DNA from: [Leptolyngbya] sp. JSC-1
GTDB lineage: Bacteria; Cyanobacteriota; Cyanobacteriia; Elainellales; Elainellaceae
Direction of reading: 5' to 3'
NCBI GenBank assembly: GCA_000733415.1
Contig: KL662191.1
Span: 4,126,308-4,190,307, forward strand
DNA length: 64,000 bases
The notes beneath the pieces are model-generated. The model was not told where the DNA came from. It saw nothing but the letters and a program-made list of their open reading frames with translations, and made no database searches. Numbering within the stretch: position 1 is the stretch's first letter; every line of letters begins with the position of its first letter. Both the position numbers and the translations under genes were made by a program. Positions 17,969 through 27,151 of the stretch are shown piece after piece.

Positions 17969-19072
17969 TCATTGAAACAGGCGTTGGAATACTTCAAGCT
18001 GAGCCGTGTCGCGCACAATCAGAAAAATGCCCAGACCGAGTAGGAGCACTAACCCTGTTTGCATGACATTTTCTTGAATGCGGGTAGGAATGGGTTTACC
18101 GCGTAAGCCTTCTACCAGTAGAAAAGCGAGTTGCCCCCCATCGAGAGCAGGCAGCGGCAGGATATTGATAATGGCCAAGTTGATGCTGATGATAGCCGTG
18201 AAGGGAAATAAGGTGTTGGCATTAGAAGAAGCTAACCCTGCACCCTGCTCAACAATTTTGACCGGACCTGCCACCTTACTAGCAACCGAAGGAAAATCAG
18301 TAAACAGGGACCAGAAGCCGTTCACAGTGGTGACAAACATGCTCTGAAACTGCTCGGCAGCCAAACCCAGCACTTCAAAAAAACCATTGGGATGACGATA
18401 GGCGGTAATGCTGCCATTGGGAGCCAACTGTACGCCAATCCGAGCCACGCCATCATCTCCAACTTTGGGTGTGACGCTCACCTGAAGCTGACGTTCGCCC
18501 CGCTGCACCTTCAAATCGACTGGGTCATTTGGGTTAGCACGAATCACATCCATCAAAGTGCGAATTGCCTGCTCGGATGCTCCCAACTCTTGACCATCTG
18601 CCGCGAGGATAATGTCACCCGACTTGATGCCAGCTAATGCCGCCGGTGATTCCTGAGACGTAACTTCCGGCACAATCACACCAGGCTGAAAATCAAACTT
18701 CTCGGGTACACCAATCACACTGTACTGGGCTACAAACACAAAGTAGGCAAAAATTAGGTTGGCAATCACCCCAGCGCTGATCACAATTGCCCGGTCCAAA
18801 ACAGGCCGATTCCGTAACAGGTTGGGATCGTTCGGCGGGATCTCGCTGTCCGGATCATCATCGGGAAAGCCAACAAAGCCACCCAGCGGAAAGGCGCGAA
18901 TCGCATATTCGGTTTCCGGTCCCTGATATTTCCATAAAATTGGGCCGAAGCCAATCGAGAAGCGATTCACATGAATACCTTGGAGCCGCGCCGCCAGAAA
19001 GTGCCCTAGTTCGTGAACCACAATGAGCAGCGCCAAAACTGCGATCGTTGCCAGAGTCCAAAACAATGACAT
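17969..19072 (-). CDS. rseP: RIP metalloprotease / site-2 protease (RseP family)
   Basis: An intramembrane zinc protease that cleaves single-span substrates such as anti-sigma factors. The start is ATG at 19072 (MSLFWTLATIAVLALLIVV); a TTG nine bases earlier is less likely. The active-site motif VVHELGHF is in the first helix and the second metal/substrate motif LPLPALDGGQL near the C-terminus. A PDZ domain lies between (SPAALAGIKSGDIILAADGQ). Four membrane helices are evident. Length, about 367 residues, is typical for the cyanobacterial single-PDZ form. A heptanucleotide repeat array lies just upstream. Confidence 0.95.
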   Translation of the reverse strand: MSLFWTLATIAVLALLIVVHELGHFLAARLQGIHVNRFSIGFGPILWKYQGPETEYAIRAFPLGGFVGFPDDDPDSEIPPNDPNLLRNRPVLDRAIVISAGVIANLIFAYFVFVAQYSVIGVPEKFDFQPGVIVPEVTSQESPAALAGIKSGDIILAADGQELGASEQAIRTLMDVIRANPNDPVDLKVQRGERQLQVSVTPKVGDDGVARIGVQLAPNGSITAYRHPNGFFEVLGLAAEQFQSMFVTTVNGFWSLFTDFPSVASKVAGPVKIVEQGAGLASSNANTLFPFTAIISINLAIINILPLPALDGGQLAFLLVEGLRGKPIPTRIQENVMQTGLVLLLGLGIFLIVRDTAQLEVFQRLFQ

Positions 19073-19173
19073 TACCCCCAAAAACGTTTCTAAGTGCCTT
19101 CGTCTATTCTAGATTGCGGTTGCAAATCCGACTTTTATAAATATAGATTCGACAAATCTGCCCCACATCCACT

Positions 19174-19215
19174 CCTGACGCCTGGCACCTGACGCCTGAC
19201 GTCTGACGCCTGACT
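19174..19215. repeat. Heptanucleotide tandem repeat, 6 units (STRR type)
   Basis: Six consecutive 7-mers of the pattern cctgacg occur, three exact (19174-19180, 19188-19194, 19195-19201) and three with one or two changes. Degenerate heptamer arrays of this type (STRRs) are a known cyanobacterial feature. It lies between the divergent rseP and sbcD genes. Confidence 0.85.
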
Positions 19216-19293
19216 CCCTCAATGATGCTATGGTTGGGGCAGGTGCTGGCCTTTGCGAGCTGGCGCTGAACGCCTTCGTCAAGGGGCTTTACC

Positions 19294-20619
19294 ATGATCA
19301 AGATTCTCCATCTTTCTGATATTCATCTGGGTAGTGGATTTTCCCATGGGCGAATCAATCCAGAAACGGGACTGAATACTCGTCTGGAGGATTTCGTGGC
19401 TACTCTGGGTCGCTGTATTGATCGTGCAATTGCTGAGTCGGTGGATCTCGTTTTGTTTGGTGGAGATGCGTTTCCGGACGCCACGCCGCTGCCAATCGTG
19501 CAGGAAGCTTTTGCCGCTCAGTTTCGCCGCTTAGTGGATGCTCAGATTCCGACCGTGCTTTTGGTAGGGAATCACGATCAGCATTCGCAGGGCGCGGGTG
19601 GAGCGAGTTTGTGCATCTATCGCACCTTGGGAGTACCTGGGTTTGTGGTGGGCGATCGGCTAGAAACGCACCGGATTCAAACTCGTCATGGCGGAATTCA
19701 GGTGATTACGCTACCGTGGCTGACGCGCTCCGCTTTATTAACACGGCCTGATGCCGAAGGGCTGTCGCTCGCTGAAGTGAATCAATTGCTAATCGATCGC
19801 CTGCGCGTGGCGCTAGAAGGAGAGATTCGCCGCTTGGATCCCAACCTGCCGACGGTGCTGCTCGGCCATCTCATGACGGATACAGCTCAGTTTGGGGCAG
19901 AGCGGTTTTTAGCCGTTGGGAAAGGGTTTACGGTTCCCATGTCGTTATTGGCTCGCCCGTGTTTTGATTACGTGGCGTTGGGGCATGTGCATCGCCATCA
20001 AATTTTGGCAGAACAGCCACTGGTAGTTTATCCGGGCAGCATCGAACGGGTGGATTTTAGTGAAGAGCAGGAAGAAAAAGGCTTTGTCCTGGTTGAGGTA
20101 GAACCGGGTCAGGCCACGTTAGAGTTTTGTCCTCTGCCGGTGCGTCCATTCCGAACGATTCGGGTCAATGTATCGGATGTAAAAGATCCTCAGGCAGCCC
20201 TGATCGCAGCCATCGAGTCCGAGGAATTTACGGATGCGGTGGTGCGGTTAATTTACCAGGTGCGACCAGACCAGCTCGACCAGATTGAGAGTCATTGTTT
20301 ACACCAATATCTCAGTGCTGCCCATACCTATACGATTCAGGCCGATTTAGTCAGCCAACTGGCTCGGCCTCGTTTACCAGAACTAGGAACCGGCCATGCG
20401 ATTGATCCGGTAGATGCATTGAAAGCCTATCTCGACAACCAACCTCATTTAGCTGATATTGCAGCTGAAATGCTGGATACGGCTGCGGTGCTTTTGACAG
20501 GTGAGCCTTCGGAGTGGACCAGCTCAGACTTGGCAATCACCCCCCAACTAGCACCACTGAATGCGGCTACTGGTCTTGAGACGAGTGCGGATGAGGCAGC
20601 TCAACTGCGTCTGTTATGA
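19294..20619 (+). CDS. sbcD: Exonuclease SbcCD, nuclease subunit SbcD (Mre11-like)
   Basis: A 441-residue calcineurin-like phosphoesterase, the Mre11 counterpart that, with the ATPase SbcC, processes DNA ends and hairpins. Metal-binding motifs are in order: LSDIHLGSG, LVLFGGDAFPD, LLVGNHDQHS, LLGHLMTD and ALGHVHRHQ. The capping domain follows, and a C-terminal extension of about 60 residues is low in conservation. It starts at the ATG at 19294, with GGGG seven bases upstream as a weak ribosome site. No sbcC gene is in the window. Confidence 0.93.
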   Translation: MIKILHLSDIHLGSGFSHGRINPETGLNTRLEDFVATLGRCIDRAIAESVDLVLFGGDAFPDATPLPIVQEAFAAQFRRLVDAQIPTVLLVGNHDQHSQGAGGASLCIYRTLGVPGFVVGDRLETHRIQTRHGGIQVITLPWLTRSALLTRPDAEGLSLAEVNQLLIDRLRVALEGEIRRLDPNLPTVLLGHLMTDTAQFGAERFLAVGKGFTVPMSLLARPCFDYVALGHVHRHQILAEQPLVVYPGSIERVDFSEEQEEKGFVLVEVEPGQATLEFCPLPVRPFRTIRVNVSDVKDPQAALIAAIESEEFTDAVVRLIYQVRPDQLDQIESHCLHQYLSAAHTYTIQADLVSQLARPRLPELGTGHAIDPVDALKAYLDNQPHLADIAAEMLDTAAVLLTGEPSEWTSSDLAITPQLAPLNAATGLETSADEAAQLRLL

Positions 20620-21144
20620 TACTGAGTTTGCAGTTCTTAGAGTAATTAAATACGTACTTAAATACTTTGACTTGGTGTTGCGCCTTACACGCAAAATCCA
20701 TCAGGTCAAGGCTGGCACGGAACTACTGATGGTGACTAGAGCAATTTCCACTTTGTCTGGCTTGCTTTATTTGGCTTGGCTGATTCGCTTAGCCTACCTC
20801 AGATCCAACTCGCTGACCTGGGCCTCGCAAAGGCTCGACGAACGCAATTCAATCAAGCGCCTTGGGCCGCTGAATTAATTCCGCCTACGCCCGAATGGTT
20901 GCTGAAGGGCCGCAATTACTCTCTAATTTAGGCTTACTCTCCAGGCTAGCGAGCCGCACCTAAATATGGGGTGAAATTATTATAAAGTTTTCATAAAGTT
21001 GCTTTTTGTAAATATTGCCCAGAAGCCTTATCTGACAGAACTTTTGACCCCAAATTTTAATGTGAAGATTATGTAAAGTTACGTCGTTTATCCGTGATCC
21101 CGGATCCAATCTACAAAAACTTCATGCTACGCTGTTGCAGTTCC
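20620..21144. other. Intergenic, AT-rich part upstream of the rlpA leader
   Basis: About 525 bp without a gene I can support. The second half is AT-rich with a repeated 'ataaagtt' pattern (about 20980-21000), and the rlpA promoter is expected here. An open frame near 20561-20878 has unusual composition and overlaps sbcD, so it was rejected. Confidence 0.45.
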
Positions 21145-21340
21145 TTAGCCCGGAGTGAACACGTAACGAGTACGAGTTAAGCATTCTGTAGGAGTTTTGT
21201 TGATCCCGCCAATCAGTGGGCTTGATACAACTCCCCGCACTGCCGAGACTCCATAGGTTTTAGTCCGCTGCCAAGTTTGGCTTGTGAGGTTGGGTAGCGT
21301 TGCTGCCCGATCCCGGCGAAAGCCTATCTTCAGGTACTAT
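21145..21340 (+). promoter_or_regulatory. Structured 5' leader of rlpA, candidate riboswitch
   Basis: The stretch before the rlpA start is unusually rich in pairing. A long stem has arms GGAGTTTTGTTGATCCC (21191-21207) and GGGCTTGATACAACTCC (21218-21234), about 15 of 17 positions paired including G-U. A 6-nt-arm hairpin, gccaagtttggc, lies near 21270. A 7-bp stem GGGTAGC/GCTGCCC (21292-21298, 21302-21308) is followed by gatcccggcgaaagcc. The CGGAGTGAACAC element (about 21151-21162) and the 'gcccgatccc' junction recall cyclic-di-AMP (ydaO/yuaA) leaders, which often control cell-wall genes. I could not match the full consensus, so the class is a hypothesis. Confidence 0.45.
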
Positions 21341-21353
21341 TCACGATGGATGT

Positions 21354-22709
21354 ATGAATCAAAAACTCTTAAGCGGTTTTACCGCAGCTTTGTTGGTTTC
21401 CACGCTGGGATTAGCCCCTTCGGGATATGCTGACCAGCAGCAATCAACAGACGAACAATCGGGAGTAAGCGTTTCTGAATCAGGGTCTGCTGCTCAGGTC
21501 GCTTCCGCTTCGGCTCTTCGGGATTCCAGCTTGGAGAATCCTGAGAATGCGCAAAATCAGGTGCAAGCCGCTCAACCTCTTGGCCAAGCGTCTAACGGAA
21601 TCAGTTCAGCAACTGCAATTCCTTCCCCTTCTGACGAGAAGGTTGGTGAAAAAGTTTCTACTCCGGCAGTTGCCCCAGCCGCTGCCCCCTCTACCTCGGA
21701 CTCAACTGCTGCTGAATCTAGCGGTAGTCAACCTGTAGAGGTTGTCAAGGTTGGGGAATATCAGTCCCAGGACGCATCACGAGCTAATGCTACGGTTGCC
21801 ACCATCCAATCCCATCCGTTACAAGGCCGCAATGCCGCCACGCTTTATGTCCGCAATATCCCTGTTTTAACGTTCTTGGGCGAAGCCGTGGGCGAATCTG
21901 CCTCTGGTGCACAGGCTAATCAGACAGCAAGCTCCTCTAGTGGAGCAGAGGTTAAGGTCGCTAGCACTCAGACCACCTCTGGTACATCTGCCGCGATTCA
22001 AGCCAATTCGGCTGAGCCACTTACCGAATCGACCCCACCCATCCCCAATACCATTCCTAGTGATGTCAGCACCGGTTCCACTGATTCTCAGGATCCGGTG
22101 TGGCGGGCAACCGCGACGGCAGCTCGCTTAAACCAGCTCTACCGAGACAATGTCAGCGCTGATGAGATTAAAATCTCTTGGGATGCAGCTCGTCAGCAGT
22201 ATGTGATCAAGGCGAAGGATACGGAAATTGTGACGGTCGATGAAAGCACAGTTCTACCGGACACAGTTGCTAATTCATCGGGTGATCTGTTGCAGGCCAC
22301 GAACCGGATTCGGCGGCAGATGGGCGGTGCATCCCCATTGGCCGGCATCGAAGGCGACCCGAACGGCATCCGCCAAGTAAGTTTGGGTAACTTGAATCTG
22401 CGTTTCTCCGGTTATGCTTCCTGGTATGGGCCTGGATTTGATGGCAATTACAGTGCCAGTGGCGAAGTATTTAATCAAAACGCGCTAACGGCGGCCCATC
22501 CGTCTTTGCCGTTTGGCACCAATGTGCGGGTGACCAATATGGATAACGGCCAGTCGGTTGTGGTGCGGATCAATGACCGCGGTCCCTTTGCTCATGACCG
22601 GGTGATTGATTTGTCGGCAGGAGCCGCTCGGATTATTGGATTAATTCACTCTGGTGTAGCTCCGGTTAGCCTAGAAGTTTTGGGCGTAGCTGGTACAGCG
22701 TCAAATTAA
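21354..22709 (+). CDS. rlpA: RlpA-family septal-ring lytic transglycosylase-like protein
   Basis: A secreted 451-residue protein. The ATG at 21354 gives MNQKLLSGFTAALLVSTLGL, a clear signal peptide cleaved near SGYA-DQQ; a TTG 54 bases upstream would spoil it. A Ser/Ala/Gln-rich, low-complexity region (about residues 25-250) leads to the C-terminal double-psi beta-barrel: YASWYGPGFDGNYSASGE, THPSLPFGT-type AAHPSLPFGTNVRVTN, and the catalytic-Asp segment VVRINDRGPFAHDRVIDLS. RlpA proteins cleave naked glycan strands at septa. There is no lipobox and no SPOR domain, so localisation probably relies on the long N-terminal region. Confidence 0.9.
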   Translation: MNQKLLSGFTAALLVSTLGLAPSGYADQQQSTDEQSGVSVSESGSAAQVASASALRDSSLENPENAQNQVQAAQPLGQASNGISSATAIPSPSDEKVGEKVSTPAVAPAAAPSTSDSTAAESSGSQPVEVVKVGEYQSQDASRANATVATIQSHPLQGRNAATLYVRNIPVLTFLGEAVGESASGAQANQTASSSSGAEVKVASTQTTSGTSAAIQANSAEPLTESTPPIPNTIPSDVSTGSTDSQDPVWRATATAARLNQLYRDNVSADEIKISWDAARQQYVIKAKDTEIVTVDESTVLPDTVANSSGDLLQATNRIRRQMGGASPLAGIEGDPNGIRQVSLGNLNLRFSGYASWYGPGFDGNYSASGEVFNQNALTAAHPSLPFGTNVRVTNMDNGQSVVVRINDRGPFAHDRVIDLSAGAARIIGLIHSGVAPVSLEVLGVAGTASN

Positions 22710-22784
22710 TTGGCTTACTCTGATCGAACTCTTAGGGCTAAAGACGAACAGATTAAGAATCAATGAATCCAACGATTCAAATGA

Positions 22785-22808
22785 GGGCGCAGCGATAGCG
22801 CTCTTTTT
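22785..22808 (+). terminator. Intrinsic terminator of rlpA
   Basis: A GC-rich stem (GGGCGC 22785-22790 with GCGCTC 22798-22803, 7-nt loop) is followed by five T (22804-22808), 75 bp after the rlpA stop. Confidence 0.65.
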
Positions 22809-22937
22809 GCTATTTGAAGCAGTTCAACCCAGCGGGCCGAGCAACTGGCAGCCCAACTACGCGCCTTGGGAATCACCCCAGATTGCTAGCCTAGTAAGCG
22901 ACAATAGAAGATTGTGCCAGCTCTATGCGCCTGCTTC

Positions 22938-24701
22938 ATGCCAGTTCACTTTCACAACGTCAATACAATCTGGGCTTCTGTCCTAGTTGAAACTCTGCAT
23001 CGGCTAGGATTAACAACGGCCATTATTTGTCCTGGCTCGCGTTCGGCTCCGTTAGCGGTAGCATTTGCTCAGCACCCGGCGATTGAGGCAATTCCAATTC
23101 TGGATGAGCGATCGGCAGCTTTTTTTGCGATTGGTTTGGCTCGGCGCACTGGAATTCCGGTGGCCTTGATTTGTACCTCTGGCACGGCTGGAGCCAATTT
23201 TTATGGAGCCGTGATCGAAGCGCGAGAAAGCCGGATGCCGCTGCTGGTGCTGACCGCAGACCGCCCCCCCGAATTGCGAGACTGCAACGCTGGACAGACT
23301 ATTGATCAGCAAAAACTTTACGGGACGTTTCCCAACTGGTATAGCGAACTTGCAGTACCCACCCTTGACCTCAATCTACTGACCTACCTACGGCAAACCC
23401 TAATTTATGCCTGGGAGCGCACGCTCCACCCAGTAGCGGGAGTCGTCCACCTCAACATTCCATACCGCGATCCGCTAGCCCCCATCCCACAACCAGACGC
23501 CCAAGCCTTCGCCGACCAATTTCCACCCGACTTTTTCAGCACCGTCCAGCCCAACACCTCTTCCCCCACCTTCCCCCTCTCCCCCACCTACCCCATCTTC
23601 CCTACTCCCTTCCCTGCCTGCGAACGTGGTCTAATGATCGCCGGACTAGCCCAGCCACAGTGTCCTCAAGCCTATTGCCAACTGGTGGCTCAGCTCTCTC
23701 AAGCCCTCCAGGTTCCTGTTCTAGCAGAAGGATTGTCACCACTGCGCAACTACGCGAAGCTAAATCCTAATTTGATTTCTACTTATGATCTCATCCTGCG
23801 TAATCCAGAACTGGCTGAGAAGCTAGCGCCAGACTGGGTGATTCGAGTGGGAGAAATGCCCACCAGCAAAACCCTGCGGCAGTGGCTGACGCAAACCCAA
23901 CCGCAGCAGTGGATCATCGATGCAAGTGACCGCAACCTCGACCCGCTGCATGGCAAAACGGTGCATCTACGCAGCTCGATTGAGCAGGTAGCGTCCCACT
24001 TGGGAACTCCCAGTGAATTTCTTGGCGAGTCTATGACCTATTTATCTCTGTGGCAGCATTGTGAAACTCAGATGCGACAGGCGCTGGATCAGGAGATGGC
24101 TGCCACAGAAGTCTTGTTTGAGGGCAAGGTGGCGTGGCTGTTGTCTCAGCATTTGCCGGAAGCAACACCTTTGTTTATTGCTAGCAGCACGCCGGTGCGG
24201 GATGTCGAATTTTTTTGGCAACCGGGAAACCGAGCGATTCGGCCCTATTTCAATCGGGGGGCCAACGGTATTGATGGAACTCTATCAACTGCACTTGGCA
24301 TCGCCCACCGCAATCAGAGCAGCGTTTTGTTGACTGGCGATTTGGCACTGCTGCACGATAGCAACGGGTTTTTGGTCAGCCATCAGTTAGTTGGCCATCT
24401 GACGATTGTCTTGATCAATAATGAAGGCGGCGGCATTTTTGAATCCTTACCGATTTCGGGCTTTGACCCGCCGTTTGAGCAGTTTTTCGCCACACCGCAG
24501 GTAATTGACTTTGGGCCGCTTTGTTTGGCCCACGGTGTAGAGTATGAACGCATCGAATCGTGGCAACAGTTGATTCATCGCCTCAACCCACTGCCGCCTG
24601 AAGGCATCCGCCTGCTAGAAGTGCCGTGTAGTCGCAAAGCCGATGCCCAAATGCGGCGAGAGCTGTTTGAGCGCTTGAAACAGTTAGCACACTGGCGCTA
24701 A
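22938..24701 (+). CDS. menD: 2-succinyl-5-enolpyruvyl-6-hydroxy-3-cyclohexene-1-carboxylate synthase
   Basis: A ThDP-dependent enzyme that joins isochorismate and 2-oxoglutarate in phylloquinone (vitamin K1) synthesis; the quinone serves photosystem I. The ATG at 22938 (MPVHFHNVNTIWASVLVETL) is chosen over a GTG 24 bases upstream. The N-terminal ThDP glutamate is in LDERSAAFFAIGLARR. Family-specific ICPGSRSAPLAVAF and LTADRPPELRDCNAGQTIDQ are present. The ThDP/Mg segment is LLTGDLALLHDSNGFLVS followed by INNEGGGIFESLPI. A Pro/Ser/Thr-rich linker at about residues 195-225 is encoded by pyrimidine-rich DNA. Length is about 587, usual. No other men gene is adjacent. Confidence 0.96.
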   Translation: MPVHFHNVNTIWASVLVETLHRLGLTTAIICPGSRSAPLAVAFAQHPAIEAIPILDERSAAFFAIGLARRTGIPVALICTSGTAGANFYGAVIEARESRMPLLVLTADRPPELRDCNAGQTIDQQKLYGTFPNWYSELAVPTLDLNLLTYLRQTLIYAWERTLHPVAGVVHLNIPYRDPLAPIPQPDAQAFADQFPPDFFSTVQPNTSSPTFPLSPTYPIFPTPFPACERGLMIAGLAQPQCPQAYCQLVAQLSQALQVPVLAEGLSPLRNYAKLNPNLISTYDLILRNPELAEKLAPDWVIRVGEMPTSKTLRQWLTQTQPQQWIIDASDRNLDPLHGKTVHLRSSIEQVASHLGTPSEFLGESMTYLSLWQHCETQMRQALDQEMAATEVLFEGKVAWLLSQHLPEATPLFIASSTPVRDVEFFWQPGNRAIRPYFNRGANGIDGTLSTALGIAHRNQSSVLLTGDLALLHDSNGFLVSHQLVGHLTIVLINNEGGGIFESLPISGFDPPFEQFFATPQVIDFGPLCLAHGVEYERIESWQQLIHRLNPLPPEGIRLLEVPCSRKADAQMRRELFERLKQLAHWR

Positions 24702-24851
24702 AGGCTACCTGATACGTAAGTCAATCTAATGATCTGAACGATGGGTAGGGCAAGCGTTTCGCTGGCGGTGGGCAAGATGCCCACATTCCGCTTCATGGTT
24801 CTGCTGCCATCAGAGACAGTGGGTCAAATCAGTCAACGTTTAGCCTTCATC

Positions 24852-24886
24852 TAAAAAAAGAAGGGCGTACCAGCAAGCGGACGCCC
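24852..24886 (-). terminator. Intrinsic terminator of psb27
   Basis: On the minus strand a GGGCGT...ACGCCC stem (24881-24886 / 24863-24868, loop about 12 nt) is followed by TTCTTTTTTTA (24852-24862). It lies 40 bp after the psb27 stop and is a textbook rho-independent terminator. Confidence 0.85.
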
Positions 24887-24925
24887 CCTCTAGATCTAGC
24901 GGAGAAATCTTGTCAAAATTTAAGC

Positions 24926-25324
24926 CTAAGCTTCGCGCTTCAAGGCAGCTTCGACCTGTTTGAACTCTAGCTCCAGCCGGTTCTTCAACTTCTCTGGTAC
25001 CGGACGATTGGGATAGGAGCTGTAGTGGCCTGCCAGCGAGTTCAAAGCTGTGCGCATGGTAGTAAACGAACTTAGCTTCAGCAAGGAGCCATCGCGGCGA
25101 TAGGTGGCCGAAAACTGGTTGATTTTTTCACGGGCCTCTGCCTGGGCGGCGACTTTGTCTGGCGAGTCATCAGGTAGATCGAGTGCAGCTCTGAGGCTTT
25201 CAATTACTGCCAATGTATCCTGACGGTAGTTGCCGCTCAAGCCACCGGGAGCACTGGAACAGCCGGTCAGACCAACGACAATCACAAGTGCCAAGGCGAT
25301 TAAACCCGATAACAATCTTCTCAT
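24926..25324 (-). CDS. psb27: Photosystem II assembly lipoprotein Psb27
   Basis: A 132-residue lumenal lipoprotein that binds the lumenal loop of CP43 in photosystem II assembly intermediates and keeps the Mn cluster site accessible. A signal peptide with lipobox (LVIVVGLTGCSSAPGGL, Cys at about residue 22) is followed by the family core GNYRQDTLAVIESLRAALDL, INQFSATYRRDG, LKLSSFTTMRTALNSLAGHY and PNRPVPEKLKNRL. It is transcribed alone, with its own terminator downstream. Confidence 0.97.
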   Translation of the reverse strand: MRRLLSGLIALALVIVVGLTGCSSAPGGLSGNYRQDTLAVIESLRAALDLPDDSPDKVAAQAEAREKINQFSATYRRDGSLLKLSSFTTMRTALNSLAGHYSSYPNRPVPEKLKNRLELEFKQVEAALKREA

Positions 25325-25600
25325 AAAACCTCAGTGTCACAGAGCGCAACCAAATTTTAAATTTACAGGTATCCAGAGTAAATTGACCCCAAGGATAAAC
25401 TGTCCATAGCCAATCTTATCCTGATCTTGATCCCGATTAATACCTACCTGGGCAGACAACGGAACAGAAAATTAGTTTGATTAGCCGGATTGCCCTGGAG
25501 TGAGGCATCCCCATCTGAAAAAACATGGCTGAAAAAACATCCAAGACGAGCCAACGGTGGTTGGTCTAAGCTGACATAGTTTCACGTTGTGCAGAGAGTA

Positions 25601-26323
25601 ATGGAACTTAGTCAGCGTCAGTTTTCCAGGAAGACGGCCCAGTCAGAGTTTTGGGCAGGATGTCGGGCAATTATCCCGCTGGTCGTGGGAGCGATTCCCT
25701 TCGGAATTATTTTCGGCACGTTAGCGGCCAGCAGCGGCCTCTCCCATGCTGGAGCAATGGCGATGTCTGCTTTTGTCTTCGCTGGCTCCTCCCAATTTAT
25801 TGCTTTAGGGCTGTTGAGTGCCGGTACCGCCCTTCCGCTGATTATTTTGACTACGTTTGTCGTGAATTTACGCCATTTGCTCTATGCTGTCAGCCTAGTA
25901 CCCTATGTACGCGATTTACCTCAAGTTTGGAAACTACCGATCGGCTTCTGGCTAACTGACGAAGCATTTGCAGTGGCCATTGCCCGCTATCATCAACCAG
26001 ATCCATCTCCCTATAAACATTGGTTTTATCTGGGAGCGGCTTTTTTCATGTATGCGAACTGGCAACTTTGTACCTGGGTAGGGCTAACAGTTGGTCAATG
26101 GATTCCCAATGCAGCTGACTGGGGTTTAGATTTTGCCATGTCTGTTACGTTCATCGGTATGATCATCCCCTATTTGATCAACCATTCAATGTTTGCCGCC
26201 GTTCTAGTAGCTGGACTCGTTTCCCTTTTAGCTCATGGATGGCCACACCAGCTTGGCCTCATAGTCGCCGCCATTGCCGGAATTGCTACTGGCGCGCTAG
26301 TCGAGCAAATCAAAAAAGCTTGA
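25601..26323 (+). CDS. azlC: AzlC family branched-chain amino-acid exporter subunit
   Basis: About 240 residues with the LIV-E/AzlC fold: FWAGCRAIIPLVVGAIPFGI, LAASSGLSHAGAMAMSAFVF, AGSSQFIALGLL, and TTFVVNLRHLLYAVSLVPYV, a strongly conserved family stretch, then GFWLTDEAFAVAIARY. Seven or so membrane helices. AzlC acts with the small partner AzlD, encoded next in the same direction, to export branched-chain amino acids. Start: ATG at 25601 or an in-frame GTG at 25589; the region upstream does not decide it. Confidence 0.92.
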   Translation: MELSQRQFSRKTAQSEFWAGCRAIIPLVVGAIPFGIIFGTLAASSGLSHAGAMAMSAFVFAGSSQFIALGLLSAGTALPLIILTTFVVNLRHLLYAVSLVPYVRDLPQVWKLPIGFWLTDEAFAVAIARYHQPDPSPYKHWFYLGAAFFMYANWQLCTWVGLTVGQWIPNAADWGLDFAMSVTFIGMIIPYLINHSMFAAVLVAGLVSLLAHGWPHQLGLIVAAIAGIATGALVEQIKKA

Positions 26324-26383
26324 TTGTTCTCCATCTTTTCTCATCTTTTCTCATCTCCCTCATCCCCCGCTCCCCTCACCTCT

Positions 26384-26698
26384 ATGAATGAATTTCTCCT
26401 AATCACTGGCATGGTCATTGTCACCTTTTTGATTCGCTATCCGGTTTTGGCCATGAGCGGACGGCTTCAGCTAGCACCTTGGTTTTTGCAGCTTTTGCGC
26501 TTTGTGCCACCCACAGTTCTAACGGCCATTGTAGTTCCTGCTGTCTTGATGCCAAACGATCAGCTGTGGCTTGATTTCTCGAACGCTCGCTTGATCGGAG
26601 CCATAGCGGCTGTGGGAATTGGAGTGTGGCGCAAGAATTTGCTGCTGACCATTGTGATCGGCATGCTGGTGTTTTTCATCTGGCAATGGTTGCTTTGA
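26384..26698 (+). CDS. azlD: AzlD family transporter subunit
   Basis: A small integral membrane protein of 104 residues with four helices that partners AzlC. The ATG at 26384 (MNEFLLITGMVIVTFLIRYP) gives the standard length and the family signature FLIRYPVLAMSG...LLRFVPPTVLTAIVVP. A longer TTG start at 26324 would add 20 residues derived from a pyrimidine-rich tandem repeat (catcttttct) and is rejected. The 60-bp gap to azlC therefore contains low-complexity DNA. Confidence 0.9.
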   Translation: MNEFLLITGMVIVTFLIRYPVLAMSGRLQLAPWFLQLLRFVPPTVLTAIVVPAVLMPNDQLWLDFSNARLIGAIAAVGIGVWRKNLLLTIVIGMLVFFIWQWLL

Positions 26699-27151
26699 GC
26701 TACTATCTCCATTGTCCGCACCTGCCAATATCACCCTTGTGGGTACTGGGCATCCTTTCAAGCAAGTGCCTAAATGGGTTTGTGAGGTAGCACTGCTCGA
26801 CTGGCGCTGAGACTGCTTTCGGTAACGATTCGGCAACTATCGAGTAGGGCAACTGAACAGACGGTATGCTGATACTGAGGGGTCAACCCTGAGGGGTCAA
26901 CCACTGAAGGGTCATCCCTGAGGTATAGCGTACAGTTTTGGGCAGGATTGCTGGTGTGGAGTTTCGTTGCGTTCAATTCAAATTAGTTCAAGTTAATTCA
27001 AATCAATTCATTTAATCAACCTGAATCTCTTGTCACTGGGTTGGTCACTAGGTCGGTCACTCGATTGGTTCAACGGGGTATCAACTTCAATATCAGCAAT
27101 CCTATCGCTTGATTTTCAACTGCTATTAAATCAAGAGGCAATTGGTAAGCA
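26699..27151. other. Intergenic region, 453 bp, repeat-bearing
   Basis: Between azlD and the subtilisin gene. It contains the tandem repeat at 26875-26923 and short iterations of 'ggtcact' (about 27040-27062) and 'aattca' (about 26975-27012). I see no gene. Confidence 0.5.
26875..26923. repeat. 14-bp tandem repeat, about 3.5 units
   Basis: Unit ctgaggggtcaacc at 26875-26888 and 26889-26902, then a diverged copy (ctgaagggtcatcc, 26904-26917) and a partial ctgagg. Confidence 0.88.

Noticed and set aside
20561..20878. A 105-codon plus-strand frame after sbcD
   Set aside because: It overlaps the sbcD end in another frame and its sequence shows no domain pattern or ribosome-binding site.
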